This document shows positions 56,720-64,000 of a DNA stretch of 64,000 nt, piece after piece; position 1 is the stretch's first letter; each line of letters opens with the position of its first letter. The translations under genes were made by a program, and so were the position numbers. The stretch covers positions 434,001 through 498,000 of the forward strand of contig CAJMPW010000001.1 of the NCBI GenBank assembly GCA_905215475.1, read 5' to 3'. The DNA comes from CAG-103 sp905215475 (GTDB taxonomy: Bacteria > Bacillota > Clostridia > Oscillospirales > Oscillospiraceae). The notes beneath the pieces were generated by a model. That model was not told the DNA's origin, did not search any database, and saw only the letters and a list, made by a program, of their open reading frames with translations.

Positions 56720-57298
56720 ATGAGCGAACAGCTGGATCGCGCACAGGCTTGGGCGCTGCTGACGGAATTCAATCACGACCCGTTTCATCTGCATCATGCC
56801 AGAACGGTCGAGGGCGTCATGCGCTATTTCGCGCAGGAGCTCGGCTATGGCGACGAGGTGGACTTTTGGGGCATTGTCGGTCTGCTGCATGATCTGGACT
56901 TTGAGCGCTACCCCGATCAGCACTGCATCCGCTCGCAGGAGATCATGCGCGAGCGCGGTCTGGATGAGCGCCTCATCCATGCCACGGCGAGCCACGGCTA
57001 CGGCATCACGGTCGACATCGTGCCGGAGCACGAGATGGAAAAGGTGCTCTTTGCGACCGATGAGCTGACCGGTCTGATCGGCGCGGCGGCGCTGATGCGC
57101 CCGTCCAGGAGCGTGCAGGACATGGAGCTCAAGTCCCTCAAGAAGAAGTATAAGAGCAGCGGCTTTGCCGCCGGCTGCTCGCGCGAGGTCATTCAGCGCG
57201 GCGCAGACCTGCTCGGCTGGAGTCTGGACGAGCTGCTGACGCGCACGCTCGACGCCATGCGTGCGGTCGAGCCGGTCGTGGCGGCGCAGGAGGCCTGA
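56720..57298 (+). CDS. HD-domain (HDIG-type) hydrolase
   Basis: A 192-residue single HD-domain protein, a metal-dependent phosphohydrolase of unknown substrate. HHARTVEGVMRYFA gives the first His, LLHDLDFE the HD pair, and HATASHGYG with TDELTGLIGA later ligands. A Lys-rich stretch (LKSLKKKYKS) follows. AAGGAGG precedes the ATG. It has its own promoter and terminator; the neighbours do not suggest a pathway. Confidence 0.85.
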   Translation: MSEQLDRAQAWALLTEFNHDPFHLHHARTVEGVMRYFAQELGYGDEVDFWGIVGLLHDLDFERYPDQHCIRSQEIMRERGLDERLIHATASHGYGITVDIVPEHEMEKVLFATDELTGLIGAAALMRPSRSVQDMELKSLKKKYKSSGFAAGCSREVIQRGADLLGWSLDELLTRTLDAMRAVEPVVAAQEA

Positions 57299-57307
57299 AC
57301 GCATCAG

Positions 57308-57335
57308 ACGCCGGAGAGCGTATCTCCGGCGTTTT
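57308..57335 (+). terminator. Terminator after the HD-domain gene
   Basis: ACGCCGGAGA at 57308-57317 pairs perfectly with TCTCCGGCGT at 57323-57332, followed by TTTT. Confidence 0.85.
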
Positions 57336-57357
57336 GCGCAAGCCGGAAAGAACCGAC

Positions 57358-57386
57358 TTGAATTCCTTGCAATTTGATAGTATATT
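57358..57386 (+). promoter_or_regulatory. Promoter of the iscR-like gene
   Basis: TTGAAT at 57358-57363, 17-bp spacer, TATATT at 57381-57386. Confidence 0.75.
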
Positions 57387-57421
57387 ATGTATAACACCTG
57401 TATGCAAGGAGGCAACAGACC

Positions 57422-57832
57422 ATGGTGATCTCAACGAAGGGACGCTACGCGCTGCGCCTGATGACCGACCTGGCGCAGCACTGCGATGAGGGCTTCATCT
57501 CGCTCAAGACCGTGGCACAGCGGCAAAACGTGTCCCTGAAATATATGGAGGCGATCGCGGCGGCGCTCAACCGCGCAGGCCTTGTCCTCAGCCAGCGCGG
57601 CAAGGAGGGCGGCTATTGCCTGAGCCGTCCGGCGTGCGACATCACGGTCGCGCAGGTGCTGCACAGCACCGAGGGCAGTATGGCTGCCGTGGCGTGCCTC
57701 GAATCCGGGGAGAGCTGCTGCGAGCGTGCGCAGCAGTGCCTGACGCTGCCGATGTGGAAAAAGCTCGATGCCGTCATGGATAACTACCTGTCCGGCGTTT
57801 CCGTGCAGGATCTGCTCGACGGCAAGGTGTGA
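57422..57832 (+). CDS. iscR: Rrf2-family regulator, IscR-like
   Basis: A 136-residue winged-helix repressor that senses Fe-S status. ISTKGRYALRLMTDLA is the Rrf2 N-terminus, followed by the helix-turn-helix (VSLKYMEAIAAALNRAGLV) and wing (RGKEGGYCLSRP). Three Cys in ACLESGESCCERAQQC match the cluster-binding loop of IscR. AAGGAGG precedes the ATG. It lies upstream of nifS-nifU but is separated from them by a terminator and a second promoter. Confidence 0.92.
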   Translation: MVISTKGRYALRLMTDLAQHCDEGFISLKTVAQRQNVSLKYMEAIAAALNRAGLVLSQRGKEGGYCLSRPACDITVAQVLHSTEGSMAAVACLESGESCCERAQQCLTLPMWKKLDAVMDNYLSGVSVQDLLDGKV

Positions 57833-57841
57833 CCGGTACGG

Positions 57842-57879
57842 TCGGGGAAGGAGAGACGCATTCTCTTTCCCCGATTTTT
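57842..57879 (+). terminator. Terminator after iscR
   Basis: TCGGGGAAGGAGA from 57842 pairs with TCTCTTTCCCCGA (one G-U) around GACGCAT, followed by TTTTTC. Confidence 0.82.
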
Positions 57880-57897
57880 CTTTTTCACAAATTCCTA

Positions 57898-57926
57898 TTG
57901 ACAATATGGGAAATGCGTGGTACTAT
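57898..57926 (+). promoter_or_regulatory. Promoter of nifS-nifU with overlapping imperfect palindrome
   Basis: Consensus TTGACA at 57898-57903, 17-bp spacer, TACTAT at 57921-57926. The -35 sits inside CCTATTGACAATATGG, an imperfect inverted repeat with arms CCTATTG and CAATATGG, a plausible IscR site. Confidence 0.8.
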
Positions 57927-57979
57927 TTACCCACAAAGCAAATGGGAATTAAAAATTTATTTGCAAGGAGGACAGGCTC

Positions 57980-59170
57980 ATGCGCGTTTATGCAGACAAT
58001 GCGGCGACCACGAAGCTTTCTGCCGCCGCCAAGGAAGCCATGCTTCCGTACTTTGATGAGATATACGGCAATCCCAGCACGCTCTACACCCTCGGGCAGG
58101 AGGCGGCGGAGCATCTGCTGACCTGCCGCACCGAGATCGCGCGGCTGATCGGCGCGGCTGACCCGCGGGAGATCGTGTTCACCTCCGGCGGCAGCGAGGC
58201 CGACAATCAGGCCATCATCTCCGCCGCCATGAATGGTGCGCGCAAGGGGAAAAAGCACCTCATCTCCACAAAATTTGAGCACCATGCGGTGCTGCACACG
58301 CTTGATAAGCTGCGCCGGCAGGGCTTTGAGGTGACGCTGTTGGACGTGCACGAAAACGGCGTCGTCCGCGTCGAGGACGTGGCGGCGGCCATTCGGGACG
58401 ACACGGCGCTCGTGTCGATCATGTTCGCCAACAACGAGATCGGCACGCTCCAGCCCATTCAGGCCATCGGCGCGCTCTGCCGCGAGCGGGGCATCCCGTT
58501 TCACACGGACGCGGTGCAAGCGCTCGGCCATGTACCCGTGAACGTGCAGGAGATGAACATCGATATGCTCTCATGCTCGGCGCACAAATTCCACGGACCA
58601 CGCGGCGTCGGCTTTCTGTACGCCAAGCGCGGCATCCCGCTCACGAGTATCATCGAGGGCGGCGCGCAGGAGCGCGGCAAGCGCGGCGGCACGGAAAACA
58701 CGCCGGGCATCGCCGGCATGACGGCGGCGCTGCGCGAGGCGGTCGAGCATATGGATGAAAATATGCGCAAGGTCACGCGCCTGCGCGAGACGCTCATCAC
58801 AGGGCTCTCGTCCATCCCGCACGCGCGGCTCAACGGCGACCGCACGCAGCGCGTGCCCGGCACGGTGAACTTCTGCTTCGAGGGCATCGAGGGCGAGTCG
58901 CTGCTGCTCCTGCTCGACCGCAAGGGCATCGCCGCCTCCTCCGGCAGCGCCTGCACCTCCGGCTCGCTCGATCCCAGCCATGTGCTGCTGGCGCTCGGGC
59001 TGCCGCACGAGGTCGCGCACGGCTCGCTGCGCCTGTCCGTGGGCGAATACAACACGGATGAAGAGATGGCGTACATCGTCGAAAACGTCCGTCAGGTGGT
59101 CGACTACCTGCGCGGCATCTCCCCGGTGTGGGACGAGCTGGAGACCGGCGTGCGCCGGCACCAGATCTAA
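57980..59170 (+). CDS. nifS: Cysteine desulfurase (NifS/IscS type)
   Basis: A 396-residue PLP enzyme that takes sulfur from cysteine for Fe-S assembly. MRVYADNAATTKLS at the start, CSAHKFHGPRG with the PLP lysine, and ASSGSACTSGS with the catalytic Cys are all intact. The short segment after the Cys loop fits the group I IscS/NifS type. AAGGAGG precedes the ATG. Followed 37 bases later by the scaffold gene. Confidence 0.95.
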   Translation: MRVYADNAATTKLSAAAKEAMLPYFDEIYGNPSTLYTLGQEAAEHLLTCRTEIARLIGAADPREIVFTSGGSEADNQAIISAAMNGARKGKKHLISTKFEHHAVLHTLDKLRRQGFEVTLLDVHENGVVRVEDVAAAIRDDTALVSIMFANNEIGTLQPIQAIGALCRERGIPFHTDAVQALGHVPVNVQEMNIDMLSCSAHKFHGPRGVGFLYAKRGIPLTSIIEGGAQERGKRGGTENTPGIAGMTAALREAVEHMDENMRKVTRLRETLITGLSSIPHARLNGDRTQRVPGTVNFCFEGIEGESLLLLLDRKGIAASSGSACTSGSLDPSHVLLALGLPHEVAHGSLRLSVGEYNTDEEMAYIVENVRQVVDYLRGISPVWDELETGVRRHQI

Positions 59171-59207
59171 CAGACAGACTGCGAATTTGCATAAAGGAGG
59201 CATTCTT

Positions 59208-59639
59208 ATGGCATTGTACAGTGAAAAGGTCATGGACCATTTTGAGCATCCGCGCAACGTCGGCAAAATGCCCGACGCCGACGGTGTCGGCGAGGTCGGC
59301 AACGCCAAGTGCGGCGACATCATGCGTATGTATATCAAGGTCAGGGACGGCATCATCACGGACGTGAAGTTCAACACCTTCGGCTGCGGCAGCGCGATCG
59401 CGTCCTCGTCGATGGCGACCGAGATGATCAAGGGCAAGCCGGTCTCTGAGGCGCTGGAGCTGTCCAACAAGGCGGTCATTGAAGCGCTCGACGGACTCCC
59501 GGCGCAGAAGATCCACTGCTCCGTGCTCGCCGAGGAGGCGGTCAAGGCGGCCGTGAAGGACTACTACGATAAAAACGGCATCGCCTACGACGCGGATCTG
59601 TTCTCGACGCACGACTGCGCCGCCTGTCAGGGCGGCTGA
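59208..59639 (+). CDS. nifU: Fe-S cluster assembly scaffold NifU/IscU
   Basis: A 143-residue scaffold. Cys35 (NAKCGD, with Asp37), Cys60 (FGCGSAIASSS) and Cys104 (KIHCS) are the conserved cluster ligands. It ends with HDCAACQGG, an extra Cys pair found in clostridial forms. AAAGGAGG precedes the ATG. Works with the desulfurase just upstream. Confidence 0.95.
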   Translation: MALYSEKVMDHFEHPRNVGKMPDADGVGEVGNAKCGDIMRMYIKVRDGIITDVKFNTFGCGSAIASSSMATEMIKGKPVSEALELSNKAVIEALDGLPAQKIHCSVLAEEAVKAAVKDYYDKNGIAYDADLFSTHDCAACQGG

Positions 59640-59685
59640 GGCAGCCAACCTGCTTTTTCTCTCTCCCCCTTCTATGTTTTTGCGG

Positions 59686-59715
59686 AAAGCACCCGACCGT
59701 TAGGCCGGGTGCTTT
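59686..59715 (+). terminator. Terminator after nifU
   Basis: AAAGCACCCG at 59686-59695 pairs perfectly with CGGGTGCTTT at 59706-59715. Confidence 0.75.
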
Positions 59716-59736
59716 CTGTCTCTCGGCAGAAAAAAG

Positions 59737-59767
59737 CCCCGGCAGGCCTGTCGGAAGCCTGCCGGGG
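59737..59767 (-). terminator. Terminator of the RodA/FtsW-type gene
   Basis: CCCCGGCAGGC at 59737-59747 pairs perfectly with GCCTGCCGGGG at 59757-59767; CTTTTTT follows on the minus strand. Confidence 0.85.
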
Positions 59768-59774
59768 AAGCGGG

Positions 59775-60917
59775 TCAGTAATAGATGCTGTTGCGCTTTG
59801 GCTTTGGCCGGAAGTGGATGCCGGAAACCATGCCGAGCGCGGCAAAGGATGTGAACAGCGATGAGCCGCCGTAGCTGAAAAACGGCAGCGTGATGCCGAT
59901 GACGGGTGTGATGCCGATGCACATGCCGATGTTCTCAAACGTCTGGAACGTCAAAAATGCGGCCACACCGAAGCACACGAGCGAGCCCATGTTGCTGCCC
60001 GAGCGGATGCCGACCATGACGCAGCGGATGATGATGATCAGCAGCAGCACGATGACGAGGATGCAGGCGATCATGCCGAGCTCCTCGCCGATGACGGCGT
60101 AGATGAAGTCGGTGTGCTTGCCAGCGAGGGCATTGGACTGACTCTGCGTGCCGTTGCCGAGTCCTGCGCCGGTCCACTGGCCGGAGGCGAGGGCGATCTT
60201 GCTCTGGTGCGGCTGCCAGTTGATGCCGGTGTTGGTCGGGTCGACGCTCGGCACATACGGCGCGAGGATGCGTTTTTTCTGATAGTCATGCAGCACGAAG
60301 TTCCACAGCAGCGGGATCATCGCGGCGATGGCCGCAAAGCCGATGGCGAACCAGTGCAGCGCAAAACCGGCGGCAAAGAGCATCACGAGGAAGATGGAAA
60401 AGAAGATCAGTGCCGAGCCGAGGTCGGACGACACGAGGAGGATCAGCCCGAACAGCAGCGCGAAGTGGGCGGCCAGCTGCGCGACCGACCACACGGAGTT
60501 GAGATCGTGGTATTCCTTCAGGTAACTGATCTGCTTTGCCAGCACGATGATGAACGTGAGCTTGACGACCTCCGTCGGCTGGATGCCGATGCCGAAAAAG
60601 CGCAGCCAGCCGGTGTTGCCGGTATTGTCGCTCACACCGAAGGGGATCAGCAGCAGCAAAAACAACACGTTGAATGCGCTCAGGATCTGCCACTTGTCGG
60701 CCAGAACGTCCACATCCAGCACGGTCATGGCGACAAACGCGACCACACCGAGGATGAGCGACGCGCTCTGCACGATGACATACTTGGCCGAGTGATACGA
60801 TGCCGTGGCGCTCGAGATGACGATGATGCCGAACGTGGCGCAGATGAGACCCATCACGAGCAGGAAAATATCCGCTCGGTGAAAAAACTCCTTTGCGTAG
60901 GACAGTGCTTTTTTCAA
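59775..60917 (-). CDS. rodA: SEDS-family peptidoglycan glycosyltransferase, RodA/FtsW type
   Basis: A 380-residue polytopic membrane enzyme that polymerises lipid II with a partner PBP. TGWLRFFGIGIQPTEVVKL, SSDLGSALIF, SGQWTGAGLGNGTQSQ, FIYAVIGEELG and LPFFSYGGSS are SEDS hallmarks. The overall form resembles RodA (elongation) more than FtsW. The start is TTG at 60917: AAAGGAGG lies five bases upstream, while a longer frame from 60959 lacks a ribosome site. Transcribed alone from a promoter back-to-back with that of tsaE. Confidence 0.9.
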   Translation of the reverse strand: MKKALSYAKEFFHRADIFLLVMGLICATFGIIVISSATASYHSAKYVIVQSASLILGVVAFVAMTVLDVDVLADKWQILSAFNVLFLLLLIPFGVSDNTGNTGWLRFFGIGIQPTEVVKLTFIIVLAKQISYLKEYHDLNSVWSVAQLAAHFALLFGLILLVSSDLGSALIFFSIFLVMLFAAGFALHWFAIGFAAIAAMIPLLWNFVLHDYQKKRILAPYVPSVDPTNTGINWQPHQSKIALASGQWTGAGLGNGTQSQSNALAGKHTDFIYAVIGEELGMIACILVIVLLLIIIIRCVMVGIRSGSNMGSLVCFGVAAFLTFQTFENIGMCIGITPVIGITLPFFSYGGSSLFTSFAALGMVSGIHFRPKPKRNSIYY

Positions 60918-60961
60918 GATGGCCTCCTTTCCGCCAAACCGGCGTTTTGAAATCGGCAATG

Positions 60962-61011
60962 ATTATATCACAGAAAACCGCTTTACGCAACGGGCGAAAC
61001 CGTGCTATAAT
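60962..61011. promoter_or_regulatory. Back-to-back promoters for rodA (minus) and tsaE (plus)
   Basis: Minus strand: TTGCGT (60990-60985), 17-bp spacer, consensus TATAAT (60967-60962). Plus strand: TTTACG (60982-60987), 18-bp spacer, consensus TATAAT (61006-61011). The two -35 boxes overlap by three bases. Confidence 0.78.
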
Positions 61012-61036
61012 ACTTCTTCAGAATCGGAGGGATACC

Positions 61037-61468
61037 ATGCAGGAATATCTGACCCACAGTGAAGCGGAGACCGAGCAGGCCGGCGCAGACTTTGCGCGCG
61101 CCCTGCCGGACGGCAAGGTCGTGGCCATGTACGGTGAGCTCGGCAGCGGCAAGACCGCCTTCGTGCGCGGGATGGCGCGCGGCATGGGGCTGACGTGCCG
61201 CGTCTCGAGCCCCACGTTCACGATCGTGAACGAATATGAGGGGCCGCGCGAGCTGATCCATTTTGATATGTATCGCCTCGGCAGCGCCGACGAGCTGTTT
61301 GACATCGGCTGGGAGGATTATGTCAACCGCGGCTCGGTCTGCGCCGTCGAATGGAGCGAGAACGTGGAGGACGCCTTTTACGGCGACGAGGTCGTTGTCC
61401 GCTTTGAAAAGCTCGGACCGACGACCCGACGCATCATCATCACGGAAGGGAGCGGGAAATCATGCTGA
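61037..61468 (+). CDS. tsaE: tRNA threonylcarbamoyladenosine biosynthesis ATPase TsaE
   Basis: A 143-residue P-loop protein of the TsaB-TsaD-TsaE complex for t6A37 modification of ANN-decoding tRNAs. Walker A is GELGSGKTAF; SSPTFTIVNEY, HFDMYRL and AVEWSENV are conserved family motifs. CGGAGG precedes the ATG. It overlaps tsaB by seven bases. tsaD is not in this window. Confidence 0.95.
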   Translation: MQEYLTHSEAETEQAGADFARALPDGKVVAMYGELGSGKTAFVRGMARGMGLTCRVSSPTFTIVNEYEGPRELIHFDMYRLGSADELFDIGWEDYVNRGSVCAVEWSENVEDAFYGDEVVVRFEKLGPTTRRIIITEGSGKSC

Positions 61469-62172
61469 TCCTCGCATTGGAGTCGTCTGCAAAGGCGGCA
61501 TCGGCGGCGCTGTGCCGCGACGGTGTGCTCATCGCCCAGAGTCAGCAGTGCAGCGGTCTGACGCATAGCTGCACGCTGCTGCCGATGGCAGAGCAGATGC
61601 TCAAGGACACCAATATTGCGCTTTCGGACGTTGACGCCATCGCCGTCGCGCGCGGACCGGGCTCGTTCACCGGCATCCGCATCGGCGTGTCCACGGCAAA
61701 AGGTCTCGCCTGGGGCGCGCAGAAGCCCGCCATCGGCGTGTCGACGCTCGAGGCCATGGCGTATCACGGCATCGCGGCAGGGGAGGGCGCGCTCGTGTGC
61801 GCGGCTATGGACGCCCGCCGCAGCCAGATCTACAACGCGCTCTTTGAGATCCGGGACGGAAAACCGCAGCGTCTTTGTCAGGACCGTGCGATTTCGCTCG
61901 CGGAGCTGGGCGCGGAATTGAAAAAAATGCAGAAATCCGTTTTTCTGGTTGGCGACGGCGCGCAGCTGTGCTATAATACGTGTTTGGACATGGGCATCCC
62001 CGCGGTGCTTGCACCGGGCAATCTGGTTGTGCAGAGTGCGTGGGGCGTGGCCATGGCCGCCTTCGGGCAGACACCTGCCCCGGCGGAGGAGCTGCTCCCG
62101 GTCTATCTGCGCCTGTCGCAGGCCGAGCGGGAACGTCAGGCGCGGCTCGCGGCCGAGGCGGAAAAAGATTGA
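61462..62172 (+). CDS. tsaB: tRNA threonylcarbamoyladenosine biosynthesis protein TsaB
   Basis: A 236-residue ASKHA-fold partner of TsaD. LALESSAKAASAAL at the start, SQQCSGLTHSCTLLP, and the diagnostic ARGPGSFTGIRIGVSTAKGLA are present. GAAGGGAG within tsaE serves as ribosome site. Confidence 0.95.
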   Translation: MLILALESSAKAASAALCRDGVLIAQSQQCSGLTHSCTLLPMAEQMLKDTNIALSDVDAIAVARGPGSFTGIRIGVSTAKGLAWGAQKPAIGVSTLEAMAYHGIAAGEGALVCAAMDARRSQIYNALFEIRDGKPQRLCQDRAISLAELGAELKKMQKSVFLVGDGAQLCYNTCLDMGIPAVLAPGNLVVQSAWGVAMAAFGQTPAPAEELLPVYLRLSQAERERQARLAAEAEKD

Positions 62173-62208
62173 AAGTAGAAATACGGATGCAACAAAGGAG
62201 ACGACGAG

Positions 62209-62838
62209 ATGAGTAAAGTTCACGTTTTTGACCACCCGCTGATCCAGCACAAGCTCTCGATCCTGCGCGACAAGAACACCAGCGTCAAGGAGTTCCGGGA
62301 ACTGATTTCCGAGATCGCCATGCTGATGTGCTTCGAGGCCACGCGCGATCTCCCGCTTGAGGAGATCGACGTGGAGACCCCGGTCGCCACGGCACACTGC
62401 AAGCACATCGCCGGCAAGAAGCTGGCCATCGTGCCGATCCTCCGCGCCGGTCTCGGCATGGTCGACGGCATGGTCACCATGATGCCGAACGTCAAGGTCG
62501 GTCACGTCGGCCTGTTCCGCGACCCGCAGACGCTCGAGCCGGTGAAGTATTACTTCAAGATGCCGCCCGACATCGCCGAGCGCGACGTCATCATCGTCGA
62601 CCCCATGCTCGCCACCGGCGGCAGCGCGTCTGCTGCGGTGAAGTTCATGAAGGAAGTCGGCTGCAAGCACATCAAGCTCATGTGCATCATTGGTGCGCCC
62701 GAGGGCGTGCAGGTGATGCAGACCGAGCACCCGGATGTGGACATCTACGTTGCGGCGCTTGACGATCACCTCAACGAGCACGGCTACATCGTCCCCGGTC
62801 TCGGTGACGCGGGCGACCGTATCTTCGGTACGAAGTGA
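62209..62838 (+). CDS. upp: Uracil phosphoribosyltransferase
   Basis: A 209-residue salvage enzyme making UMP from uracil and PRPP. VFDHPLIQHKLSILRDKNT, VPILRAGLGMVDG, the PRPP loop VDPMLATGGSA and the C-terminal PGLGDAGDRIFGT are canonical. The UMP made feeds PyrH (9.0 kb). AAAGGAG precedes the ATG, 36 bases after tsaB, likely co-transcribed. Confidence 0.97.
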   Translation: MSKVHVFDHPLIQHKLSILRDKNTSVKEFRELISEIAMLMCFEATRDLPLEEIDVETPVATAHCKHIAGKKLAIVPILRAGLGMVDGMVTMMPNVKVGHVGLFRDPQTLEPVKYYFKMPPDIAERDVIIVDPMLATGGSASAAVKFMKEVGCKHIKLMCIIGAPEGVQVMQTEHPDVDIYVAALDDHLNEHGYIVPGLGDAGDRIFGTK

Positions 62839-62865
62839 TCCGCTCCTGTTGATCCCATAAGCAAA

Positions 62866-62902
62866 CACCCGGTATTGGAACGCCAATACCGGGTGCTTTT
62901 TT
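62866..62902 (+). terminator. Terminator after upp
   Basis: CACCCGGTATTGG at 62866-62878 pairs perfectly with CCAATACCGGGTG at 62883-62895, followed by six T. Confidence 0.92.
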
Positions 62903-62908
62903 GCTTTG

Positions 62909-63709
62909 TTACTGCAGGTTCAGGTGCTTGCGCAGCATGCCGTGCGTGAGGAAGAAAAAGCCCGCGCAAAACGCCAGCGCGCCCACACACGCGCAGCCGA
63001 GCAGGATGTATATGCTCTTGAGCAGCGGCATCGCAGTCATGGCCGGGAGCGGCTGTGCGCCGAGCCCGAAGATGAGCCCGAAGATCAGCGTCAGCAGCAT
63101 CCGCGTGCCGATCCAGAGCACGAAGAAGAACACGACGGACATGAGCCCCTTGTTCTTTTTGAAGCTCTGCCCGATCGCCATGGCGGCATACGTCATCAGG
63201 CACAGCGCGACGCTGCACAGCAGCAGGAACGCGACGAACTCGATGATAAGCCCCGCGCTCTGTGCGCCGGTCATGGGCATACCGAACGTGTAGGTGACCT
63301 GAAAGCGGACCGCATTCTGATACGAGCCGAAGCGGCCCGTCGCCAGCAGACCGAGCGCATCGACGGCGAGCGCGCCGAGAAACCACACGACCGAGACGAT
63401 CAGCTTCGAGCAGATCAGCTCCGTCGTCGAGACCGGCAGCGTGAACATCAGGTATCCCTCATCGGTCATGAGGTTGCGGTAAAAGCGCAGGATCATCAGC
63501 ACGACTGTCGTCACGACGGCGGCGATGAGCGCCAGCGAGAACACAAACGACACGAGCGAGCCGAGGATGCTGATCCAGATATTCGACTGGCTTTCACACA
63601 GGCGGGTGATCAGCCCCGTGAACAGGCCGAGCACCGGCACGGCCGCATAGACCGGCAGGATGATGCGCGCCGTGGCGCGAAAGTCCTGCTTCAACAGTTT
63701 TCCTAACAT
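62909..63709 (-). CDS. ABC transporter permease subunit (ABC-2-like)
   Basis: A 266-residue membrane protein with about six helices in two groups. The N-terminal MLGKLLKQDFRATARI and the loop MTDEGYLMFTLPVSTTELI are usual in ABC-2-type permeases of Firmicutes. Substrate unknown; an exporter of a peptide, lipid or drug is likely. It starts within the end of the ATPase gene, with a 7-base overlap, and GGGAGG lies upstream of the ATG. Confidence 0.82.
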   Translation of the reverse strand: MLGKLLKQDFRATARIILPVYAAVPVLGLFTGLITRLCESQSNIWISILGSLVSFVFSLALIAAVVTTVVLMILRFYRNLMTDEGYLMFTLPVSTTELICSKLIVSVVWFLGALAVDALGLLATGRFGSYQNAVRFQVTYTFGMPMTGAQSAGLIIEFVAFLLLCSVALCLMTYAAMAIGQSFKKNKGLMSVVFFFVLWIGTRMLLTLIFGLIFGLGAQPLPAMTAMPLLKSIYILLGCACVGALAFCAGFFFLTHGMLRKHLNLQ

Positions 63710-64000
63710 CTGAATACCTCCCGGAACACAGCGTCCACCGATTTGCCCTCCTTGGCGCGCAGGTCATCCGCCGACGACTGCAGCAGCAGATGCCCACGGC
63801 TGAGAAACGCCACGTCGTCGAGGATGTTTTCCACGTCCGCGATCAGGTGCGTGGAGATGACGACGGCAGCCTCGGGGTTGTAGTTGGAGATGATGGTGCT
63901 GAGAATGTAGTCGCGTGTCGCGGGGTCGACGCCGCCGATCGGCTCGTCGAGCAGGTAGAGCTTTGCCTTGCGGCTCATGACGAGGATGAGCTGCACCTTT
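63703..64000 (-). CDS. ABC transporter ATPase (partial, N-terminal part beyond the window)
   Basis: The last 98 or so residues of an ABC ATPase whose 5' part lies past the right edge. Walker B and D-loop LYLLDEPIGGVDP and the H-loop ISTHLI are visible, followed by a C-terminal tail typical of ABC-2 exporters. Walker A and the signature motif are outside the window. Pairs with the permease downstream. Confidence 0.9.
   Translation of the reverse strand, partial: KVQLILVMSRKAKLYLLDEPIGGVDPATRDYILSTIISNYNPEAAVVISTHLIADVENILDDVAFLSRGHLLLQSSADDLRAKEGKSVDAVFREVFRC

Overview
This window looks like a chromosomal segment of a GC-rich, anaerobic Firmicute of the gut Clostridia, most likely near the Oscillospiraceae. 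This is inferred from gene content, not from a 16S gene. The supporting signs are a Gram-positive PolC polymerase, the pyrH-frr-uppS-cdsA-dxr-rseP-ispG-polC gene order, strong AGGAGG ribosome sites, sigma-A promoters with 17-bp spacers, a CIRCE/HrcA operator, an IscR-NifS-NifU iron-sulfur system, corrinoid methyl-transfer proteins with a RACo-type activator, and an SLH-anchored surface protein.

Region 1 (about 0.4-8.9 kb) is the most striking part. Seven co-directional genes resemble bile-acid-inducible (bai) genes: a BaiA-like dehydrogenase, a BaiB-like CoA ligase, a BaiG-like transporter, two tandem BaiF-like CoA transferases, a further SDR and a 7-alpha-HSDH-like SDR. There is no baiE dehydratase or baiCD/baiH reductase in this run. 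A BaiCD/BaiH-type flavin reductase sits alone at 54.3-56.3 kb. Together they suggest uptake, CoA activation, CoA recycling and stereospecific oxidoreduction of a bile acid or related steroid acid, without an obvious 7-dehydration step in the window.

Region 2 (9.0-19.4 kb) is the core operon for UMP kinase, ribosome recycling, undecaprenyl-PP and CDP-DAG synthesis, MEP isoprenoid enzymes, the site-2 protease and PolC. Region 3 (19.4-28.7 kb) holds an SLH surface protein with Cys-pair repeats, a cytidylate-kinase-like protein, a GIY-YIG protein, a polar amino acid ABC transporter behind operator-like repeats, an RlmA-type methyltransferase, a CIRCE-linked Hsp20 and an EamA transporter. A candidate small RNA lies opposite, at about 28.64-28.76 kb.

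Region 4 (28.9-34.1 kb) is a divergent corrinoid methyl-transfer locus: a homocysteine methyltransferase and a RACo-like activator on one strand, a DUF2284 protein and a fused methyltransferase-corrinoid protein on the other. Region 5 (34.1-37.8 kb) is a purine salvage unit (adenine deaminase and an AzgA-type permease) behind a purine riboswitch and terminator, followed by tRNA-Leu(GAG) on the minus strand.

Region 6 (37.8-51.5 kb) has a membrane glycosyltransferase, then rpoB-rpoC and rpsL-rpsG-fusA-tuf. Region 7 (51.5-64 kb) is mixed housekeeping: a small membrane protein, a fused ThrE exporter, a YjjG-type phosphatase, the flavin reductase, an HD-domain protein, iscR-nifS-nifU, a RodA/FtsW protein, tsaE-tsaB-upp, and an ABC exporter that runs off the window edge. 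I found no CRISPR array, insertion sequence, prophage or rRNA gene.
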